Position numbers and translations under genes: made by a program. Positions 28,554 through 32,376 of a stretch of 32,376 bases of DNA are shown here, one piece after another. Position 1 is the first letter of the stretch; each line of letters starts with the position of its first letter. The notes under the pieces are model-generated. The model had not been told where the DNA came from, searched no databases, and saw only the letters and a list, made by a program, of their open reading frames with translations. The stretch is from a bacterium (GTDB lineage: Bacteria > Patescibacteriota > Minisyncoccia > Phycocordibacterales > Phycocordibacteraceae): the NCBI GenBank assembly GCA_021813965.1, contig JAKAJB010000002.1, positions 1-32,376 of the forward strand, in the 5' to 3' direction.

Positions 28554-29512
28554 TAGCTGAACGCGTCAACCGTCTTGCCGGTCGCATCAAGCAGCTTCAC
28601 GACTTCGTGTTGCGTTCGCCACATCGAACTGCTCCTGCCGAGATAGACATGCCACGTGTCCCCCTTGAAATCAGAGTCGCCTCGGTGCGCGTTAACGCAG
28701 CCGTTGTAATTGAGATATTTCACGAGGAAACTCTGGCATGCGCCCGAGACGGTCGTCGGCGGAGTGAGCGCGGCTTGGCAGCGCGAGAGCGTGTTCACAT
28801 AATCGATGCACGACGCGTCGCGGATGTAATCGGCGCCGTAAAAGGAAGAGAGCTCCGTGGACGGAGAGGGGCAGTTGAGCGGCAGGGACGGATTGAAATC
28901 CTGGAAGCTGCTGAAATAGCCGATGCATTTATTCTCTCGGAACGAAGCGCCGATGGGGGACTGCCCGGACGCGATGATCGCCTGCTGCCCGGCGGTAAGC
29001 ACGATGTCCTGCGCTGCGTTCACGACGCCGGACGTCGGCGTCTCCGTGCCCTTCGGTATGGTCATGGAATTGCCGGTCGCCTCGCTCTCAAGCACCCACC
29101 CGGAGATATCGACCGGAACGCTCGCGTTCTGCGCCACGCGCAGGTTGATATATTCATTTCTCGGGTCAGCCGAAGCTGCGCCTGAGACGGAGTGGTCCAT
29201 CGACACGATGCCGTAGTACGGTGAAAGGTCGCCGAATGTCGTCCCGCCGATGAGCGGCGTATTCGGGGTGCCGCTGCTGCCTATGGAACCGCCGCCGGCA
29301 GAGCTTCCCGGGAGCTCCGTGTTGCTTCCGCCGCCGATACCGAAGGGCGAGCGCGGGAGGGAAAGGTAGGTGCCGCCGCCGAGCTGGCCCGGCAGGGCGA
29401 GCCGCGGCCCGGAGAAGGCTATCGGGTGCACCGGTCCGCCCGTGGCGATCCAGATGAGGAAAATGAAGACGAACACGCCTATGAAAAACCATGAATCATG
29501 CATGTCGCTCAT
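28550..29512 (-). CDS. membrane-anchored lamin-tail-domain-like protein
   Basis: A 320-residue protein with an N-terminal membrane segment (residues 7-25), a Gly/Ser-rich linker to about 95, and a lamin-tail-like domain. The start of that domain is visible in NEYINLRVAQNASVPVDISGWVL and its end in EVVKLLDATGKTVDAFSY. Between them lies an insert with five or more cysteines (about 195-280) including YLNYNGCVNAHRGD. Lamin-tail domains occur on surface or exported proteins in Patescibacteria; the function is unknown. TATCAT lies 6 nt before the ATG at 29512. Confidence 0.75.
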   Translation of the reverse strand: MSDMHDSWFFIGVFVFIFLIWIATGGPVHPIAFSGPRLALPGQLGGGTYLSLPRSPFGIGGGSNTELPGSSAGGGSIGSSGTPNTPLIGGTTFGDLSPYYGIVSMDHSVSGAASADPRNEYINLRVAQNASVPVDISGWVLESEATGNSMTIPKGTETPTSGVVNAAQDIVLTAGQQAIIASGQSPIGASFRENKCIGYFSSFQDFNPSLPLNCPSPSTELSSFYGADYIRDASCIDYVNTLSRCQAALTPPTTVSGACQSFLVKYLNYNGCVNAHRGDSDFKGDTWHVYLGRSSSMWRTQHEVVKLLDATGKTVDAFSY

Positions 29513-29518
29513 AGAGAG

Positions 29519-29524
29519 ATGATA
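29519..29524 (-). promoter_or_regulatory. leaderless -10 box of the lamin-tail gene
   Basis: On the minus strand TATCAT ends 6 nt before the ATG at 29512. Confidence 0.6.
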
Positions 29525-29592
29525 TCAAATTTTCGCTCGAAGTCGCACCATATAGGCACTTCTCATTTCCTAACTCACCCCGAGAGTACTTG

Positions 29593-29622
29593 GAATCTCT
29601 AATCGCTATGCTCAAGAGATTC
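29593..29622 (-). other. hairpin just after the murE stop
   Basis: GAATCTCT (29593-29600) pairs with AGAGATTC (29615-29622) around a 14-nt loop, starting at the base after the stop codon. There is no T-run, so it may protect the 3' end or be a weak terminator. Confidence 0.4.
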
Positions 29623-30912
29623 TCAGCGCGCTTTGCTCCTAAGGAAATGAAGTCGCCCGAGCTCTTCACGGACGACGCTCGCGTCGTCCCAAGGGGTCTT
29701 TGATCCTTTCGGGCCCATGATGAACGGATCGGTCCCTTTTCCGCTTATGAGGACGGCGTCGCCGGGGCGCGCCATACGGAGCGCGGCGCGTATCGCTTCG
29801 CGCCGGTCCATGATGATGGTCGGTGCGCGTCGCATGCCGGTCGCCATGGCGTCGACGATAGCGCGCGGATCCTCATCATACGGGTCTTCGTTCGTGAGAA
29901 TGACCTGCTCGCATACCTCATCGGCGATTTTTCCCATCTCCGGCCGCTTCCAGGTGTCGCGGCCGCCGCCGGTGTTGCCGAGCACGCAAATCTTCCGCTC
30001 GTTCGGGAAGGCGCTGTAGAGCGCGCGCAGCGAGTCCGGCGTGTGCGCATAATCGATGACAACGATGAAATCCTGATCGGCGTCGACATGCTCGACGCGA
30101 CCGCGGACGAGCGGAAGCGCGGTGAGCGCCGCGGCGGAGGTCGAGACCGGGACGCCGAGCGCTTCGCCGAGCTTCATCGCGGCGAGCGCGTTCATCGCGT
30201 TGAAGGCACCAGGGAGAGGGAGCGAGACGGGCGTCCCGGCGTAGGAGAAGCGGATACCCCGAGTGTCTCCCGAGACATCGGCGAGTTCGCGTTCGCTGAA
30301 GCCGATCGCTTCCGTCACGCGGGCGGAGAGGAAGGCGCGGCTCTCCGGGATGTCGCTGTTCGCGACGAGTATGCGCGCCGCTTTCGGCGAGGCCGCGAGC
30401 GTGTCGACGATGACCCGCTTCGCCGCGACGTACTTCTCGAAGGAACCGTGGCTCTCGATGTGCTCTCTCTGGATGTTCGTGACGATGAGGGCGTCGAGGT
30501 CGAGGAATTGGTGGCGATACTGCAGGACGCTCTCGCTCGTCACTTCGATGACGAGGTGGGTGCAGCCGGCTGCGAGCGCTTTGCGCATGAATGCTTGCGC
30601 GAAACCGCGGCCCTGGAGCGTCATCTTGTAGCGATTCGGCTCTGACGCGTCCTCGACCGCGAAGCGGATCGTGGAGAGGAGCGCCGTCTTGTGTCCTGCG
30701 GCGCGCAGTATCGCGAAGACCATCTCGGCGGTCGTCGATTTGCCTTTGGTTCCCGTGATGCCGATGACGGTGAGCTTTCTCGCCGGGAAGCCGTAAGCGA
30801 GCGCCATGAGGAAGGCGAGCATCCGGTGGTAGAGAGGGCGCAGCGGCCGTACGATCGGCTCCGGCACGACCTTTTTCAATATGCGTACGAGCGTGTCTAT
30901 AAAAGCGTACAT
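29623..30912 (-). CDS. MurE-like Mur ligase without the N-terminal UDP-binding domain
   Basis: A 429-residue ATP-dependent ligase of the Mur family, probably adding the third amino acid of the peptidoglycan stem peptide. The P-loop GITGTKGKSTTAEM is at 51-64, followed by LVIEVTSESVLQYR, VTNIQREHIESHGS, VVIDYAHTPDSLRALY and CVLGNTGGGRDTWKRPEMG. The C-terminal domain has ILTNEDPYDEDPRAI where meso-DAP MurE enzymes have a DNPR motif, so the amino acid used is uncertain. MurE usually has about 490 residues; the first domain is replaced by a short hydrophobic helix (10-40). The ATG lies one base after the ruvA stop, so the two are coupled. Confidence 0.85.
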   Translation of the reverse strand: MYAFIDTLVRILKKVVPEPIVRPLRPLYHRMLAFLMALAYGFPARKLTVIGITGTKGKSTTAEMVFAILRAAGHKTALLSTIRFAVEDASEPNRYKMTLQGRGFAQAFMRKALAAGCTHLVIEVTSESVLQYRHQFLDLDALIVTNIQREHIESHGSFEKYVAAKRVIVDTLAASPKAARILVANSDIPESRAFLSARVTEAIGFSERELADVSGDTRGIRFSYAGTPVSLPLPGAFNAMNALAAMKLGEALGVPVSTSAAALTALPLVRGRVEHVDADQDFIVVIDYAHTPDSLRALYSAFPNERKICVLGNTGGGRDTWKRPEMGKIADEVCEQVILTNEDPYDEDPRAIVDAMATGMRRAPTIIMDRREAIRAALRMARPGDAVLISGKGTDPFIMGPKGSKTPWDDASVVREELGRLHFLRSKAR

Positions 30913-30913
30913 G

Positions 30914-31459
30914 CTAGTTTTTCGCAGAGAGTGCCGCCTTGAGCCGGGCTTCTTTCCCGCCGACCCCTTCGGGGATGTGCTGGAGCGCTGTGCGCGCCTC
31001 GCGCTCGGTGTAGCCGAGAGCGACGAGCGTGTCGAAGACTTCGCCATCGGCGTCATCATGGGCTCGCGGGCCGACCTTGTCCGCGAGTTCGACGAGCATC
31101 TTCTCGGCGCTCTTCTTACCGAGACCGACCACCTTGGTGAGATAGTTCAGGTCGCGCTTCCCTATAGCGCCCTCGAGCGCTTCGCGCGGCGCGCGACGGA
31201 GGACGCTCTGCGCGGTCTTCGGGCCGACGCCGGAGACGGTGAGTATGAGCTCGAAGAAGTCCCGATCAGCGGTGTCGGCGAAACCATAGAGCTCCAGACC
31301 GTCTTGTTTGAGGGTGAGATGGGTCGCAAGCGAAGTCTCCGTGCCGACGACGAGCGTTTCAGGCGCGCTCAGGCGCACCTCGATGCCGAAGCCGGCCACC
31401 TCGACGACGGCGCTCGCCGGGCCGACCGAAAGCACCTTCCCGCGTACCTGCCGTATCAT
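30914..31459 (-). CDS. ruvA: Holliday junction branch migration protein RuvA
   Basis: A 181-residue protein that binds four-way junctions and loads RuvB. Domain I is an OB fold (MIRQVRGKVLSVGPASAVVE, 1-62). Domain II has two helix-hairpin-helix motifs (LILTVSGVGPKTAQSVL and LTKVVGLGKKSAEKMLVEL). Domain III is the C-terminal RuvB-binding bundle with FDTLVALGYTEREARTAL. The start at 31459 is set by TACTAT 6 nt upstream and by the family N-terminus. It is the first gene of a ruvA-murE unit and diverges from rpsT. Confidence 0.96.
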   Translation of the reverse strand: MIRQVRGKVLSVGPASAVVEVAGFGIEVRLSAPETLVVGTETSLATHLTLKQDGLELYGFADTADRDFFELILTVSGVGPKTAQSVLRRAPREALEGAIGKRDLNYLTKVVGLGKKSAEKMLVELADKVGPRAHDDADGEVFDTLVALGYTEREARTALQHIPEGVGGKEARLKAALSAKN

Positions 31460-31465
31460 ACGCGT

Positions 31466-31471
31466 ATAGTA
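31466..31471 (-). promoter_or_regulatory. leaderless -10 box of ruvA
   Basis: On the minus strand TACTAT ends 6 nt before the ATG at 31459. The rpsT promoter (GTATATATA) lies about 35 bp away on the other strand. Confidence 0.6.
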
Positions 31472-31514
31472 CCATTTGCCATAGAACGGGATATAGCGTA
31501 TATATAGAGGACAT

Positions 31515-31781
31515 ATGGCAATCACCAGTTCAGCGAAGAAAGCGATCCGTTCTTCTGCGAAGAAGCGCGTGTTCAACCTGCGCCGCAAGGACGCGATGAA
31601 GGACACGGCGAAGTCGCTCACTAAAGCGCTCGCCGCCAAAGATGTCGCCGCAGCGGAGAAGCTCCTTCCGGAGGCCTACGCGACCATCGATAAAGCGAAG
31701 AAGCGCGGCGTCATCAAGAGCAATACCGCCGCCCGCAAGAAGAGCCGCCTCGCCCTCGCCATCAAGAAGGCGAAGTCCTAA
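31515..31781 (+). CDS. rpsT: 30S ribosomal protein S20
   Basis: An 88-residue, Lys/Ala-rich helical protein of the small subunit. MAITSSAKKAIRSSAKKRVF and the final GVIKSNTAARKKSRLALAIK are typical of bS20, and the length is normal. Unlike most genes here it has a Shine-Dalgarno (AGAGGA, 4-5 nt before the ATG), and a strong terminator follows. It diverges from ruvA. Confidence 0.96.
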   Translation: MAITSSAKKAIRSSAKKRVFNLRRKDAMKDTAKSLTKALAAKDVAAAEKLLPEAYATIDKAKKRGVIKSNTAARKKSRLALAIKKAKS

Positions 31782-31784
31782 CGG

Positions 31785-31819
31785 AAAAGAAACGTCCCGC
31801 AAAGCGGGACGTTTCTTTT
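31785..31819 (+). terminator. Rho-independent terminator of rpsT
   Basis: A perfect 16-bp stem (31785-31800 with 31804-31819) with an AAA loop; the right arm ends in TTTCTTTT. Confidence 0.93.
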
Positions 31820-31917
31820 GTGCGGCGTCGCGAGCCCTACGCGCGCCATTGCCTTAGTGAAAGAAATCGAGCGCCTTTGCGTATATTTTTATGTAGAAAG
31901 TAATTGGCGTCTTACGT

Positions 31918-32295
31918 ATGACCTACCTCATGACTTACATGCCTTTTATGCTCGTGCCAGCCTTCATCGGGTGCGGATTCCTCGGTGTCTCATGTTCCGT
32001 CCCGTCCGCCATGCCGGCTGCAGATAGCGTATCCGTTCAAACGTCCTCAATCGCGACCTCGTCTCCTGACGTCACGGTGACGACCATAATCGACGGGAAA
32101 TCCACGACGAAGACTCTCGATGCGCCGTATGGCGTCCGAAGCAGCGTGATTACTGATTCGAATGGGAGCACGACGACTGCCGAAGCATCGACGACGCCGC
32201 TTACCGAAGCGGATGCGGCCAAGCTACAGCAGCAGATGGAGCGCATGCTTGCCGAACAGCAACAGCTGTTCGCGAGCACATTCAACGGCTTCTAG
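31918..32295 (+). CDS. small exported protein of unknown function
   Basis: A 125-residue protein. The N-terminus (about residues 1-30) is hydrophobic and could be a signal peptide or anchor, with cysteines in FIGCGFLGVSC. The mature part is rich in Ser and Thr (SSPDVTVTTIIDGKSTTKTL) and ends in a Gln-rich helix, KLQQQMERMLAEQQQLFAS. No family was recognised. There is no clear Shine-Dalgarno; AT-rich sequence with TATATT lies about 30 nt upstream. The start could be a later Met (residues 5 or 8). Confidence 0.55.
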   Translation: MTYLMTYMPFMLVPAFIGCGFLGVSCSVPSAMPAADSVSVQTSSIATSSPDVTVTTIIDGKSTTKTLDAPYGVRSSVITDSNGSTTTAEASTTPLTEADAAKLQQQMERMLAEQQQLFASTFNGF

Positions 32296-32338
32296 CTGCC
32301 GCGCGCTCGGGAATCACCGCGGTTTCATTATCCAATTG

Positions 32339-32376
32339 TGCTCCCAGCAGGAATCGAACCTGCATCTGCTCCTTCG
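32339..32376 (-). tRNA. tRNA, 3' part only (runs off the window)
   Basis: On the minus strand the sequence shows a T-arm GCAGG-TTCGATT-CCTGC, the acceptor 3' strand TGGGAGC and discriminator A, with no encoded CCA. The 5' half and the anticodon lie beyond the window edge, so the isotype cannot be given. Its T-loop is of the usual kind, unlike that of the tRNA-Lys. Confidence 0.85.

Noticed and set aside
1-32376. CRISPR array, rRNA, IS element or phage
   Set aside because: No regularly spaced repeats, rRNA-like stretches, transposase or phage structural motifs were seen on reading both strands.

Overview
The window looks like a chromosomal segment of a Candidate Phyla Radiation (Patescibacteria) bacterium, most likely a Parcubacteria-type lineage. 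The evidence is the gene set: PrgI/VirB4 type IV secretion-like cluster, lamin-tail-domain protein, ComEC split into separate membrane and lactamase-fold genes, compact genes with short or overlapping spacers. A further sign is the very frequent placement of a TANNNT -10 hexamer only 6-9 nt before the start codon, which predicts leaderless mRNAs. The DNA is GC-rich by eye. Family assignments come from recognising protein motifs; no database search was run.

Left end (1-4.6 kb): rnhA and comEC are each preceded by a truncated copy of their own 5' end. Behind each truncated copy sits a small cassette. Cassette 1 (about 181-703) carries an SD-led basic protein with a UUCG terminator. Cassette 2 (about 1263-1908) carries a candidate structured small RNA and a convergent, frameshifted PBECR-like nuclease gene. 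comEC then overlaps convergently with an Fe/Mn superoxide dismutase gene. A separate gene for a ComEC C-terminal lactamase-fold domain, lacking its catalytic histidines, diverges from sod.

Middle (4.6-12.5 kb): rpmB, an M50 metalloprotease, then a one-direction run of PrgI-like protein, VirB4-N-like protein, VirB4 ATPase, a polytopic membrane protein with a glutamine-rich tail, a secreted Ig-like protein, a two-TM VirB2/TrbC-like protein with cysteine repeats, and a membrane-anchored propeller-like protein. This is probably an envelope-spanning secretion, pilus or DNA-transfer machine.

Origin-type region (12.5-16.4 kb): yidC, rnpA and rpmH diverge from dnaA and dnaN, the classical oriC neighbourhood, with DnaA-box-like sites at the dnaA 3' end. 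From 16.4 to 23.1 kb the minus strand carries a class A PBP, a 50-residue acidic protein, ruvC, a short yebC, ruvB, a possible 56-codon ORF and a PilB/GspE ATPase.

Right end (23.1-32.4 kb): a proline/tyrosine-rich secreted protein, tsaE, polA (without a recognisable proofreading site), a 47-residue membrane protein, holA, a structured leader, tRNA-Lys(UUU) followed 2 nt later by a LAGLIDADG-like endonuclease gene, a lamin-tail protein, a MurE-like ligase coupled to ruvA, rpsT, a small exported protein and the 3' part of a minus-strand tRNA. There is no CRISPR array, rRNA or recognisable IS transposase. Several perfect palindromes lie inside coding linkers (PrgI, HolA, ComEC) and between genes, suggesting small palindromic elements that tolerate in-frame insertion.
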